Below are positions 47,116 to 54,872 of a DNA stretch of 64,000 bases, piece after piece (the first letter of the stretch is position 1; each line of letters starts with the position of its first letter). Both the position numbers and the translations under genes were made by a program. Location: NCBI RefSeq assembly GCF_001423965.1, contig NZ_LMPV01000006.1:496001-560000 (forward strand), read 5' to 3'. The notes below the pieces were generated by a model. It saw nothing but the letters and a program-made list of their open reading frames with translations. It was not told the origin of the DNA and ran no database searches. This DNA is from Exiguobacterium sp. Leaf196. GTDB lineage: Bacteria; Bacillota; Bacilli; Exiguobacteriales; Exiguobacteriaceae.

Positions 47116-47553
47116 ATGGCAATCGTCTATCATAATGTACTTGTAGCAGTAGATGGCTCAAAAGAGGCAGAACGTGCCTTCGAGACGGCAATCGATGTTT
47201 CATTGCGAAATGATGCAAAATTGATCATCGCACACGTCATTGATACACGGACGTTCGCAACAGTAGAAGCATATGACCGTACCATCACGGAACGTGCTGA
47301 ATCTTACGCGAAGGAATTGCTAGACGAATATGTCAAGACCGCTCAAGACCGCGGTGTACAGGAAGTCGAAGTTGCAATTGAATACGGTTCTCCAAAAGTC
47401 ACGATTGCCAAAAAACTTGCTCCTAATCACGATGCTGATTTAATCATCTGTGGCGCGACCGGCTTAAACGCTGTTGAGCGTTTCTTCATCGGTAGTGTCT
47501 CTGAAAGCATTACGCGTTACGCAAAATGTGACGTCTTGATCGTTCGTTTATGA
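47116..47553 (+). CDS. Universal stress protein (UspA family)
   Basis: The 145-residue protein has the UspA fold with an ATP-binding signature. It starts VYHNVLVAVDGSKEAERAFETA, and ends with IICGATGLNAVERFFIGSVSESI followed by KCDVLIVR, matching the GxxG-x9-G(S/T) ATP-binding motif. Such proteins aid survival under starvation or oxidative stress. The ATG at 47116 follows an AAGGGATGGATTCATC stretch; an upstream in-frame start would add 13 unconserved residues. It is a single gene with terminator, divergent from the SDR gene. Confidence 0.95.
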   Translation: MAIVYHNVLVAVDGSKEAERAFETAIDVSLRNDAKLIIAHVIDTRTFATVEAYDRTITERAESYAKELLDEYVKTAQDRGVQEVEVAIEYGSPKVTIAKKLAPNHDADLIICGATGLNAVERFFIGSVSESITRYAKCDVLIVRL

Positions 47554-47569
47554 ACCACTCTTCTATCAA

Positions 47570-47613
47570 ACAAAAGCCTCTCTCCCTTCATCTCAAAGGA
47601 AGAGAGGCTTTTT
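47570..47613 (+). terminator. Terminator of the universal stress protein gene
   Basis: AAAAGCCTCTCTCCCTT pairs with AAGGAAGAGAGGCTTTT around a short loop, with one mismatch, followed by T-run. Confidence 0.88.
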
Positions 47614-47628
47614 GACGACCTGCTTAAA

Positions 47629-47662
47629 CAAAAAACCATCGAACCGATGTCCGATGGTTTGA
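47629..47662 (-). terminator. Terminator of the 3D-domain gene
   Basis: A 9-bp stem AAACCATCG / CGATGGTTT on the minus strand leads into six T, just after the stop of the 3D-domain protein gene. Confidence 0.8.
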
Positions 47663-47664
47663 AA

Positions 47665-48270
47665 TCATTTGTATTTTACTGTAACGGTACGACGACCCCA
47701 GTTGAATGCTTCTGAACGAGAGTAGTAAAGGATATCCATCTTCTTACCTTTGATGGCACCGCCAGTATCAGCAGCTGTATATGTCCCTTTCAACTTCCCT
47801 TTATAATACACTTTGACTGTCGAACGAAGTGGAATGACACGTGGATCAACAGCTACGACTTTCTTTTTCGAGCTTTTGATGTTCCAACCGATTGCTGTCA
47901 GGTTACCACTGCCTGGATCATACGGTGTATAGGCTGTCGCACTCACGTTCGTGACTGTTTTCCAACCGCCCGTAGATTGTTTTTTTGATCCGCTTGACGT
48001 CACGACCTTCGAGTAGCTCGCGCTAAGATAAGCCGTCTTACCTTTGTAGCTTACTTTGTACCAGTTCCCTGTTTTTGCTTTGTACGATAACGTTTGGTTC
48101 TTATATAGAAGACCGAGTTTCTTCGAAGAAGTAGTAGCTTTTTGACGAATGACTAGGCTATCGACTGTTGACTTGACGCTTTTCTTAGTTGCAGCCTCTG
48201 CTTGAAGACCTGCGAACGAACTGAGTGCTAACACGACCGTTAAAACACTTGCGAGCATTCGTTTCATCAT
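47665..48270 (-). CDS. Secreted SH3 / 3D-domain cell-wall protein (YocH/Sps-like)
   Basis: The 201-residue protein has a signal peptide (1-26, core MLASVLTVVLALSSFAGL, cleavage after QAEAA). A bacterial SH3 domain follows (about 32-90, DSLVIRQKATTSSKKLGLLY, WYKVSYKGKTAYLSASY) and a C-terminal 3D domain (about 108-200, three Asp in VAVDPRVIPLRST, YTAADTGGAIKG, KKMDILY). 3D domains relate to lytic transglycosylases such as MltA and B. subtilis YocH, so a muralytic role is likely. The start ATG follows GGAGGAGAAAATAC. A possible WalR box lies about 110 bases upstream. Confidence 0.9.
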   Translation of the reverse strand: MMKRMLASVLTVVLALSSFAGLQAEAATKKSVKSTVDSLVIRQKATTSSKKLGLLYKNQTLSYKAKTGNWYKVSYKGKTAYLSASYSKVVTSSGSKKQSTGGWKTVTNVSATAYTPYDPGSGNLTAIGWNIKSSKKKVVAVDPRVIPLRSTVKVYYKGKLKGTYTAADTGGAIKGKKMDILYYSRSEAFNWGRRTVTVKYK

Positions 48271-48525
48271 GTATTTTCTCCTCCATCATTGTTTCGTGTT
48301 TGTTAACTGAGATTAATATACATGACAAAAGCAAGTAGTGCCGTTACATATAGACCACAAAAATATGTCTGTACTATTACCGTTATGTTACAAAAGACTC
48401 ATTTTTTTAAGAAATGACCCTTTTTTAGGTTTATTTTTACGATGATGACGCTTCTTTTTTCGTTGTATGACAAACGTCGTAACAATAGATCATACGTTCG
48501 CGTATCACTTTTCTGGGATTTCATC
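48271..48525 (-). promoter_or_regulatory. Upstream region of the 3D-domain gene with a WalR-like box
   Basis: This gene-free stretch of 255 bases lies between the 3D gene and the ackA terminator. On the minus strand TGTAAC-ATAAC-GGTAAT (48376-48392) matches the WalR box TGTWAH-N5-TGTWAH with one mismatch. WalR controls cell-wall hydrolases such as yocH. The rest is AT-rich with several T-runs; no RNA gene was seen. Confidence 0.45.
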
Positions 48526-48568
48526 AAAAAAAGGACTAAATCGTCGTATTAACGATTCAGTCCTTTTT
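48526..48568 (-). terminator. Terminator of ackA
   Basis: AAAAAGGACTgAATCGT type stem (left GGACTAAATCGT, right ACGATTCAGTCC) with one mismatch and T-runs on both ends. Confidence 0.88.
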
Positions 48569-48573
48569 AAAAA

Positions 48574-49785
48574 TTATGCGTTTTGAGCAACCAATCCACC
48601 AACACGAACTGTATCGCGTGCGATCATCAATTCTTCATTCGTTGGAATGATAATGACTTTGACTGGTGAGTGTGGGTAGTTAATGAAGAGTTCTTCTCCA
48701 TGAGCTCCATTGTTGAGTGATGGATCCCAGTAAACGCCCATGAATTCGAGACCACGTAGGACACGCTCACGGATTGAATCTGAGTTTTCCCCAACACCAG
48801 CTGTGAAGATAATGGCATCAACACCATTCATCTCAGCAGCATATTGCCCGATGTATCCGTGGATACGGTTCGCGAAGATACGGAGTGCCATCTCTGAACG
48901 GTGGTTTCCTTCCTTCGCAGCCGTTTGGACGTCACGCAAGTCACTTGAAAGACCTGAGAGTCCGTAGATTCCAGACTCTTTGTTCATGACGTTCAAGACT
49001 TCTTCCGCTGTTTTCCCTGTTTTCTCCATTAAGAATGGAATCAAAGCTGGGTCAAGTGAACCAGAACGTGTTCCCATCGTGATTCCTTCAAGCGGTGTGA
49101 AGCCCATCGTCGTATCGATTGATTCGCCACCCGAAACTGCTGCGATTGATGCTCCGCTACCTAAGTGACATGAGATCAAACGAAGGTCTTTTAATGGACG
49201 ACCAAGTAATTCAGATGCACGTTCCGTAACATATTTGTGGCTCGTACCGTGGAAACCATATTTACGGATACCGTATTCTGTGTAGTAATCATACGGTAAG
49301 CTGTAAAGGAAGTTTTCTTCTGGCATCGTTTGATGGAACGCCGTATCGAAGACCGCCACTTGCGGCACTTCCGGAAGCAATGCTTGGAATGCCCGGATTC
49401 CGATCAAGTTTGGTGGAATGTGAAGTGGTCCGAGTTCTGTATACGACTCGATATCTTGCATGACTTCATCCGTGATCAATACAGAGTCTGCATATTTTTC
49501 TTTACCATGAAGAACACGATGTCCGACACCTTTAATCTCATCGTAAGACGAGATGATTCCGAACTCCATTAATTTTTCGAGTGATAACTCGACTGCTTCT
49601 TTATGTGTTGCAAGCGGGAGGACATCTGTATACTTTTGTCCTTCACCATATTTAATCGTAAAGATTGCATCGTCTTTACCGACACGTTCAACGAGTCCGA
49701 CTGCAATCATCGTTTCGTTCGGCATTTCGAGCAATTGGAACTTCAAAGACGAACTACCTGCGTTTACCGCCATAATTTTTGCCAT
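48574..49785 (-). CDS. ackA: Acetate kinase
   Basis: The 403-residue enzyme makes ATP and acetate from acetyl phosphate. It shows the ASKHA fold with [32 protein letters not shown] and [32 protein letters not shown] (broken in pieces by the family) and the C-terminal [14 protein letters not shown] and [13 protein letters not shown]. The ATG at 49785 is chosen with AAAAGGGGAAAAATC upstream; a frame from 49821 would start before that site. ackA follows ytxK by 120 bases, the normal tpx-ytxK-ackA order. I saw no cre box upstream, unlike B. subtilis. Confidence 0.98.
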   Translation of the reverse strand: MAKIMAVNAGSSSLKFQLLEMPNETMIAVGLVERVGKDDAIFTIKYGEGQKYTDVLPLATHKEAVELSLEKLMEFGIISSYDEIKGVGHRVLHGKEKYADSVLITDEVMQDIESYTELGPLHIPPNLIGIRAFQALLPEVPQVAVFDTAFHQTMPEENFLYSLPYDYYTEYGIRKYGFHGTSHKYVTERASELLGRPLKDLRLISCHLGSGASIAAVSGGESIDTTMGFTPLEGITMGTRSGSLDPALIPFLMEKTGKTAEEVLNVMNKESGIYGLSGLSSDLRDVQTAAKEGNHRSEMALRIFANRIHGYIGQYAAEMNGVDAIIFTAGVGENSDSIRERVLRGLEFMGVYWDPSLNNGAHGEELFINYPHSPVKVIIIPTNEELMIARDTVRVGGLVAQNA

Positions 49786-49905
49786 GATTTTTCCCCTTTT
49801 CCATTTGAATCCAATGAACATTCACATCTGTTTAGTTTTTCTTCTATTTCTGTTCTACAACTAGAATAGTCAAATTAACGACAGATTTCAATCACTTTGC
49901 GTAAT

Positions 49906-50814
49906 TCATTTTAATTCTGTGTTAATCCATTCATCAATCTGTTTCACCATACCACCAAACGCACGGGCATCTGTGAAAGATGGTAGTTCAGCAAGTAACG
50001 CTTGTTTTGGCATCTTCATACCGGCTAAATGATTACGGACAATCAAATAACTTTTTGCTGCCTGTTCTTGTTTGAACATGGTTAACGGCAATTGTAAAAT
50101 GCCGATGACGTGCGCTTTTGATTCAAAGTACTGTTTCAACTTGCCTTCCGTATCATGCTGGAACAAACCGTTCGGAATGACAAAAACACCGAACCCACCT
50201 GGTTTGACGTATTGCATCGCTTGTTCGATCAATAAGAAATGACTATAGCTCATACCCTCATCTCGCTTCAAGATGTAAGAAGCAGCAGCCTCTTCATCCG
50301 GATAATAACCGACTGGGAGATCAGCCATCGCAAGATCAACTGGATCTAGCAACAAAGGTCGTAACGCATCTTGATGCGTATACGTAACAGGATAGTCGAG
50401 TAATTCCGTTACCGCTGCCGATAAACGAATTAACGTCTCATCTACCTCAACTGCTTCAGCAGATGTGCCCGTCGAAAGCTGACTCAAGACAGCGTGTAAC
50501 ATACCACCTGTTCCACTTCCTAATTCAAGTAGTCGGATGTCCTCCTTACCTACCAATTTCCCGATTAGATAACCAGCAAACAAAGCGACGCTGTCTGGCG
50601 TCGGCAAATGGTTCGGTTGCGCTTGTTTCATCCCTTCTAAAATAGCAAGCGATACTGCCTTTCGAATGACCTCTTTGTCTACATTTTCAGTATGGCGATC
50701 GTTCAACCGGTCAATCACAGTCGTCAACGCTTCTAGGTAAGGCATATCAAGATCACGTTCGATTTGTTTTGTTTGACGTGTTAATTCCTTATATAACTTT
50801 TCTAACGGCTCCAT
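49906..50814 (-). CDS. ytxK: N6-adenine-type methyltransferase, YtxK
   Basis: The 302-residue protein is a class I SAM-dependent methyltransferase like B. subtilis YtxK. Motif I is LLELGSGTGGMLHAVLSQL and the catalytic motif is DLAMADLPVGYYP, a DPPY-like element (xDLPxGYYP). This resembles the HsdM/N6_Mtase group but without a specificity partner, so a role in DNA methylation is not proven. The ATG at 50814 is preferred to one 9 bases earlier because GGAGAGG lies at the right distance. It follows tpx and precedes ackA. Confidence 0.9.
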   Translation of the reverse strand: MEPLEKLYKELTRQTKQIERDLDMPYLEALTTVIDRLNDRHTENVDKEVIRKAVSLAILEGMKQAQPNHLPTPDSVALFAGYLIGKLVGKEDIRLLELGSGTGGMLHAVLSQLSTGTSAEAVEVDETLIRLSAAVTELLDYPVTYTHQDALRPLLLDPVDLAMADLPVGYYPDEEAAASYILKRDEGMSYSHFLLIEQAMQYVKPGGFGVFVIPNGLFQHDTEGKLKQYFESKAHVIGILQLPLTMFKQEQAAKSYLIVRNHLAGMKMPKQALLAELPSFTDARAFGGMVKQIDEWINTELK

Positions 50815-50830
50815 GTACGTCATCCTCTCC

Positions 50831-50867
50831 AAAACGAAACGGCCCCCCGTAGAGCGGGAGCCGTTTC
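50831..50867 (-). terminator. Terminator of tpx
   Basis: The minus strand shows GAAACGGCTCCCG with CGGGGGGCCGTTTC as a long stem, followed by a short T stretch. It lies between tpx and ytxK, so read-through is partial at best. Confidence 0.7.
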
Positions 50868-50914
50868 TATCATTAGTTCCATTGTAACGCTTCAGCGTCG
50901 TTTGTAAACCATTC

Positions 50915-51406
50915 TTACTTCGCTTCACGTGCTGCAGCGAGTGCTGCTTCGAAATTTACCTCATCCGTTGATTCTTCGAGGTATTCGACATACGTGATTT
51001 CGTTGTTCGAATCTAAGACGAAGACAGAGCGAGCAAGCAGACGTAATTCTTCGATTGCCACGCCGTACTGTGTACCGAATGAAAGATCACGGTGATCAGA
51101 CAATGTCACGACTTGATCAAGACCACTTGACGCACACCAACGACGTTGCGCGAACGGAAGGTCGTTTGAGATCGTCATGACCGTCACACCTTCGATTTTA
51201 GCTGCTTCTTCGTTAAATTTACGAGTCTGCGCATCGCATACCCCTGTATCGATTGATGGGACGACACTGATGATTCGAACACCTTGGTATGTATCACGTG
51301 TTACGGGCGATAAGTCGTTAGCTAACACTTGAAAGTCCGGTGCTGTTTGTCCGACTTGAACCGCTGTACCTTGAAGTGTGATTGGATTTCCTTTAAACGT
51401 TGCCAT
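50915..51406 (-). CDS. tpx: Thiol peroxidase, Tpx
   Basis: The 163-residue atypical 2-Cys peroxiredoxin reduces peroxides using thioredoxin. The peroxidatic Cys is in [16 protein letters not shown] (about 58) and the resolving Cys in [15 protein letters not shown] (about 92). The start ATG follows AAAGGGGAATTCAT. A good sigma-A promoter lies upstream. It leads tpx-ytxK-ackA as in Bacillus, though a terminator separates it. Confidence 0.97.
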   Translation of the reverse strand: MATFKGNPITLQGTAVQVGQTAPDFQVLANDLSPVTRDTYQGVRIISVVPSIDTGVCDAQTRKFNEEAAKIEGVTVMTISNDLPFAQRRWCASSGLDQVVTLSDHRDLSFGTQYGVAIEELRLLARSVFVLDSNNEITYVEYLEESTDEVNFEAALAAAREAK

Positions 51407-51453
51407 ATGAATTCCCCTTTTCCCCTGATTGGATATACTGTATTTTCTATTTA

Positions 51454-51494
51454 ACTATAGGAATGATCTGCGAAGATGGCAAGTATTCTGCCAT
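51454..51494 (-). promoter_or_regulatory. tpx promoter with inverted repeat
   Basis: TTGCCA (51477-51482) and TATAGT (51454-51459), spacer 17, on the minus strand. The -35 box is one arm of a perfect 6-bp inverted repeat ATGGCA / TGCCAT (51476-51494), which may be an operator. Confidence 0.7.
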
Positions 51495-51577
51495 AATTGA
51501 TGGACTTCAGTACCCGTCTTTCTAAAAAACAGGTATAATAAAAGAGTTCATGAAACGCTTTCAAGGGGGAATTGACC

Positions 51578-52393
51578 ATGGCTCGAAATAATGTCTACCT
51601 GTACTACCGAAATACACAAAGACACGAGACGCAGGTGCGAAAGTTGATTGATGTCGGTACACGATACGGACTGAATGTCGTCCAAGATCATCGACAAGCA
51701 AACATCATCGTCTCGATTGGTGGAGATGGGGCTTTCTTGCAGGCGGCACGCTTCACAGGTTTCCGTGATGATGCGATCTATGTCGGATTCGCTGAAGGAC
51801 CAAACTCGTTCTACTGTGACTTTGATATCAATGATCTTTCTGCGGTCGAAGCAATCTTTAAAGAGACGGGCAATCGTGTCTCGGATGGCGAAATCGAAGT
51901 ACGTCGTTATCCACTACTTGAAGCATCCATCAACGGTGGACCACCGATGCTCTGTCTGAACGAATGTTCCGTAAAGTCGAGCATCATCAAATCACTCGCA
52001 ATCGAAGTCTATATCGATGACTTCCTGTTTGAGACATTCCGCGGGGATGGAATGGTCATCTCAACACCGACGGGATCTACGGCTTATAACAAGTCACTTT
52101 CTGGTGCGATCGTCGATCCATTGATCCACTGTCTTCAAGTCAGCGAGATCGCTTCCGTTAACAATAACCGGTACCGGACACTCGGTTCTGCTTTCCTATT
52201 GAACCGCGGACGGAAACTCTCGTTACGCATCATTGAGGACGGAAACGATTATCCGATCATCGGGATGGATAACGAAGCACTCAGCCTGACACGAACGGAT
52301 TCAGTCGATATCCAGCTCTCTGAAAAAGAACTTAAAACCGTCAAATTGACGAACAATACATTTTGGCATAAGATTCAACGCTCATTCTTATGA
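51578..52393 (+). CDS. nadK: NAD kinase
   Basis: The 271-residue enzyme phosphorylates NAD to NADP. The nucleotide motif is SIGGDGAFLQAARF; the usual GGDGT is GGDGA here, so one active-site residue is changed. Later come CLNECSVKSSI, GDGMVISTPTGSTAYN and NEALSLT. Size and features fit the second NadK of Bacillales (YtdI). The ATG at 51578 follows AAGGGGGAATTGACC; a TTG two codons earlier is less well placed. It is a single gene with its own -10 (TATAAT, 51534-51539) and a terminator. Confidence 0.93.
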   Translation: MARNNVYLYYRNTQRHETQVRKLIDVGTRYGLNVVQDHRQANIIVSIGGDGAFLQAARFTGFRDDAIYVGFAEGPNSFYCDFDINDLSAVEAIFKETGNRVSDGEIEVRRYPLLEASINGGPPMLCLNECSVKSSIIKSLAIEVYIDDFLFETFRGDGMVISTPTGSTAYNKSLSGAIVDPLIHCLQVSEIASVNNNRYRTLGSAFLLNRGRKLSLRIIEDGNDYPIIGMDNEALSLTRTDSVDIQLSEKELKTVKLTNNTFWHKIQRSFL

Positions 52394-52397
52394 CAAT

Positions 52398-52431
52398 AAA
52401 AAAATCTGCCTCCTCAGGGCAGATTTTTTTA
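52398..52431 (+). terminator. Terminator of nadK
   Basis: AAATCTGCC and GGCAGATTT pair around a 7-base loop, followed by a T-run. The MerR promoter starts directly after it. Confidence 0.9.
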
Positions 52432-52462
52432 TTGCGTCTTCCGTTACGTCACCCCTTATACT
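52432..52462 (+). promoter_or_regulatory. MerR-type promoter with 19-base spacer
   Basis: TTGCGT (52432-52437) and TATACT (52457-52462) are separated by 19 bases, the long spacer typical of promoters activated by MerR proteins. The spacer holds an imperfect dyad GTTACGTCAC. It lies directly before a MerR-family gene, so positive autoregulation is likely. Confidence 0.75.
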
Positions 52463-52483
52463 CCAATCAAAGGAGGTACACAG

Positions 52484-53254
52484 ATGATGTATTCCACTCA
52501 GGAAATCGCCAAACTTACCGGCGTCACAAAACGAACGCTTTATCATTATGAGACGTTCGGTCTCCTTGTGCCAAAGCGCAACGATGCCGGTCACCGATAT
52601 TATAGCAGTGAGGATCTTTTACGTTTACAACAAATCCTTCTCTATCGCTCTCTTGATTTTCCGCTGTCAGAAATCCAAAGATTACTTACACAATCTGACT
52701 CCAGTCATCACACGATATTGAAAAAACAAATTGTACTACTTCAAGAAAAAGCTTCGCATTATCAGATGCTCGCTCAACTCGCTGAACAAACATTACTCAC
52801 TTTAATAGGAGGACTCCCCATGAAAGATGAACAATTATTCCGCGGTTTACGTCACGAAGAGATCGTCATGCACGAAAAGCAACATGCAGAGGAAGTCGAG
52901 GAACACTACGGTGACACCGACGCATATCGAATCAGTGCAAAAAGACAAAAACAACGTACCCCAAATGAGAAAGAAAGACTTAGTGCCATGCACAAGCAAC
53001 TCGATCAGCGCTTGACGACTCTCTACCGCGACGGGCACAAGGCGACAGATCCAGACATTCAACAAATCGTGAAAGAACAACATGACTTCATCGATACGTA
53101 CTATTACCCATGTGAGTTATCTATTTTTGAGTCACTCGGTCAGATGTACGTGTCCGACGAACGGTTTCGCGCTTATTACGATGCGTATGCACCTGGACTA
53201 TCTTCTTTTTATTCAGAAGCTATTTCGCACTATGCAGAAGCAACATCAAACTAA
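52484..53254 (+). CDS. MerR-family regulator with TipAS drug-binding domain
   Basis: The 256-residue protein has a MerR winged helix (1-70, EIAKLTGVTKRTLYHYETFGLL, DAGHRYYSSEDL), a coiled-coil dimerisation helix (75-105), and a C-terminal TipAS-like helical domain (from about 113, ending with IFESLGQMYVSDERFRAYYDAYAPGLSSFY). Streptomyces TipAL binds thiopeptide antibiotics; Bacillus Mta is a relative that activates efflux. A second ribosome binding site AGGAGG (52807-52812) lies inside the gene, 7 bases before an in-frame ATG (codon 113, 52820). The start ATG at 52484 follows AAAGGAGGTACACAG. It is convergent with, and overlaps, the amidohydrolase. Confidence 0.92.
   Translation: MMYSTQEIAKLTGVTKRTLYHYETFGLLVPKRNDAGHRYYSSEDLLRLQQILLYRSLDFPLSEIQRLLTQSDSSHHTILKKQIVLLQEKASHYQMLAQLAEQTLLTLIGGLPMKDEQLFRGLRHEEIVMHEKQHAEEVEEHYGDTDAYRISAKRQKQRTPNEKERLSAMHKQLDQRLTTLYRDGHKATDPDIQQIVKEQHDFIDTYYYPCELSIFESLGQMYVSDERFRAYYDAYAPGLSSFYSEAISHYAEATSN
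52807..52822 (+). promoter_or_regulatory. Internal ribosome binding site and start for a short TipAS-like form
   Basis: AGGAGG followed by a 7-base spacer and an in-frame ATG would give a 144-residue product covering the ligand domain alone, starting MKDEQLFRGL. In Streptomyces lividans tipA such a short form (TipAS) is made from an internal start and sequesters drug. Here it is an inference from sequence. Confidence 0.6.
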
Positions 53255-54805
53255 GGTTGCTTCTGCCTGATAGACGATTTTACCAGCTTGGACAGTCTTC
53301 ACTAAACGGTTATTCAAGATGGCTTCACCACGCAAGCGATAGAAGTCTTCTTCAAAGATGACGAAATCGGCATCGTATCCTGGTAGGAGTAATCCTTTGC
53401 GTCCATGTGTCTCGGTCGCGAGATGTGGATTTTTCGTAAAGAGTAACAAGGCTTCGTACATCGATAACGTCTCATTCGCCTTATTGACACGTCCCGCTGT
53501 TCCTTCCGTCGCTGCATACAGGGAACGCCGGACATCGGGGTCAGAGATCGGCGCATCTGCCCCACCGCATAATAATGCGCCGGTCTCAGCTAACGAACGT
53601 AAACGATAACTCCAGTCTAAGCGGTTCAATCCGAGTCGATCGACGATAAAGTCTGCGTCATCCAGTAAAAAGACCGGTTGAACGTCAATCAAGACCGGTA
53701 ACTTCCGAATTCGTGCAAGCGTTTCTGGTCGAACGACCGTCGCATGAATGATCCGATCCCGCTTGCCTTTTGGTGCTGGATATTTCTCGAGCACCTGTAC
53801 GAATCGTTCAATCGCTAAATCACCGATGACATGTGCCGCAACTGTAAACCCGTAACTACGTGCACGCTTGACGAGTTGTTCGAGTTGTTCTGGTGTATGC
53901 ACTTCGATACCACGTGTCGTCGGATCATCAGAATAACCACGACCGAGAAGAGCTGTCCGTCCTCCGAGTGCGCCGTCGACGAATAGTTTCATCGCACCAA
54001 TTGACATCGTTGATGGCAAAATTGGTTGCTGTTGCACGAACTCATCGATGATAAGATGATGAACGAGTAGATGTGTATGGAAGCCTGTCTCTTCTGTCAC
54101 TTCTTTATATGCTTGGAGGACTTCCGCGACATCTCCGTGATACGATAAATCTTCTGTATGTGCCGCAATGATGCCGTATTGATACAAACTCTTGATTGCT
54201 GATCGGAGTGACGATTTATTTCGTTCTAAGTTTCCAGCTTGTAACGCATACAAAGGTTCAAGCGCCGCATCGTACAAAAATCCGTCAGCTTCGCCGTTAT
54301 CCGATAAGCCGATCTTTCCACCATCGATGACAGTCGATGCTTTATAGCCGAGCTGTTGGAATAAAACATCGTTGACAAGTGCGGTATGCCGGTCTGTCCG
54401 TTTTAATAAGGCAGGAGCGTCCGGGAACAACTGATTCAGCCATGCTTTTGTCGGCGCACGGTCAAGTTTCGTTTCGTCATATCCTTCCGCCACGTGAATC
54501 CCATTGATTGGTTCTGCCTTGAGGAAAGCTTGTCCTAATGCTTCAAGCGTCGTATAACGCGAGGCATCGACACGGTTGATCGCTTCCCCGTAGCCAATCA
54601 GATGAATATGTGCGTCTGTGAAGGCTGGATAAACAGCTTTTCCGTTCAAGTCTTGAATCTGATCAATACGTCTACCGAAACGTCGACGTAGTTTTCCTTC
54701 CTCCCCCATTGCGATGATCCGCGTCTTCTCGACAAACATCGCTGAATGGACGTCCTCTTCATGTGCCATCGTTCGAATCAATCCGTTTACGTATAGTGTT
54801 CCCAT
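53246..54805 (-). CDS. Amidohydrolase family protein (YtcJ-like)
   Basis: The 519-residue protein is a metal-dependent amidohydrolase of the YtcJ/amidohydrolase-3 type. The metal motif AFTDAHIHLIGYGEAIN, the VHVAEGYDETKLD region, SIGAMKLFVDGALGGRTALLG, TVAAHVIGDLAIERF, IHATVVRPE, CGGADAPISDPD and the C-terminal LLPGYDADFVIFEED are all in family order. The natural substrate is unknown. The ATG at 54805 follows AGAGGAGTGATTAGA. Its stop overlaps the convergent MerR gene by nine bases. It and the MerR gene occupy a slot with nifZ-thiI in B. subtilis. Confidence 0.9.
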   Translation of the reverse strand: MGTLYVNGLIRTMAHEEDVHSAMFVEKTRIIAMGEEGKLRRRFGRRIDQIQDLNGKAVYPAFTDAHIHLIGYGEAINRVDASRYTTLEALGQAFLKAEPINGIHVAEGYDETKLDRAPTKAWLNQLFPDAPALLKRTDRHTALVNDVLFQQLGYKASTVIDGGKIGLSDNGEADGFLYDAALEPLYALQAGNLERNKSSLRSAIKSLYQYGIIAAHTEDLSYHGDVAEVLQAYKEVTEETGFHTHLLVHHLIIDEFVQQQPILPSTMSIGAMKLFVDGALGGRTALLGRGYSDDPTTRGIEVHTPEQLEQLVKRARSYGFTVAAHVIGDLAIERFVQVLEKYPAPKGKRDRIIHATVVRPETLARIRKLPVLIDVQPVFLLDDADFIVDRLGLNRLDWSYRLRSLAETGALLCGGADAPISDPDVRRSLYAATEGTAGRVNKANETLSMYEALLLFTKNPHLATETHGRKGLLLPGYDADFVIFEEDFYRLRGEAILNNRLVKTVQAGKIVYQAEATLV

Positions 54806-54824
54806 TCTAATCACTCCTCTTTTT

Positions 54825-54855
54825 ACAAAAATAGGGTGACCATGACGGTCACCCT
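54825..54855 (-). terminator. Terminator of ezrA
   Basis: A perfect 9-bp stem AGGGTGACC / GGTCACCCT with a 5-base loop, then T-run on the minus strand. It lies between ezrA and the amidohydrolase gene. Confidence 0.9.
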
Positions 54856-54872
54856 GAATTGTCGATCCTGAT

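Noticed and set aside
51546-51560. TGAAACGCTTTCA upstream of nadK looks like a cre site.
   Set aside because: It is one base too short for the consensus; aligned properly it matches only about 11 of 14 positions, and NAD kinase is not an expected CcpA target.
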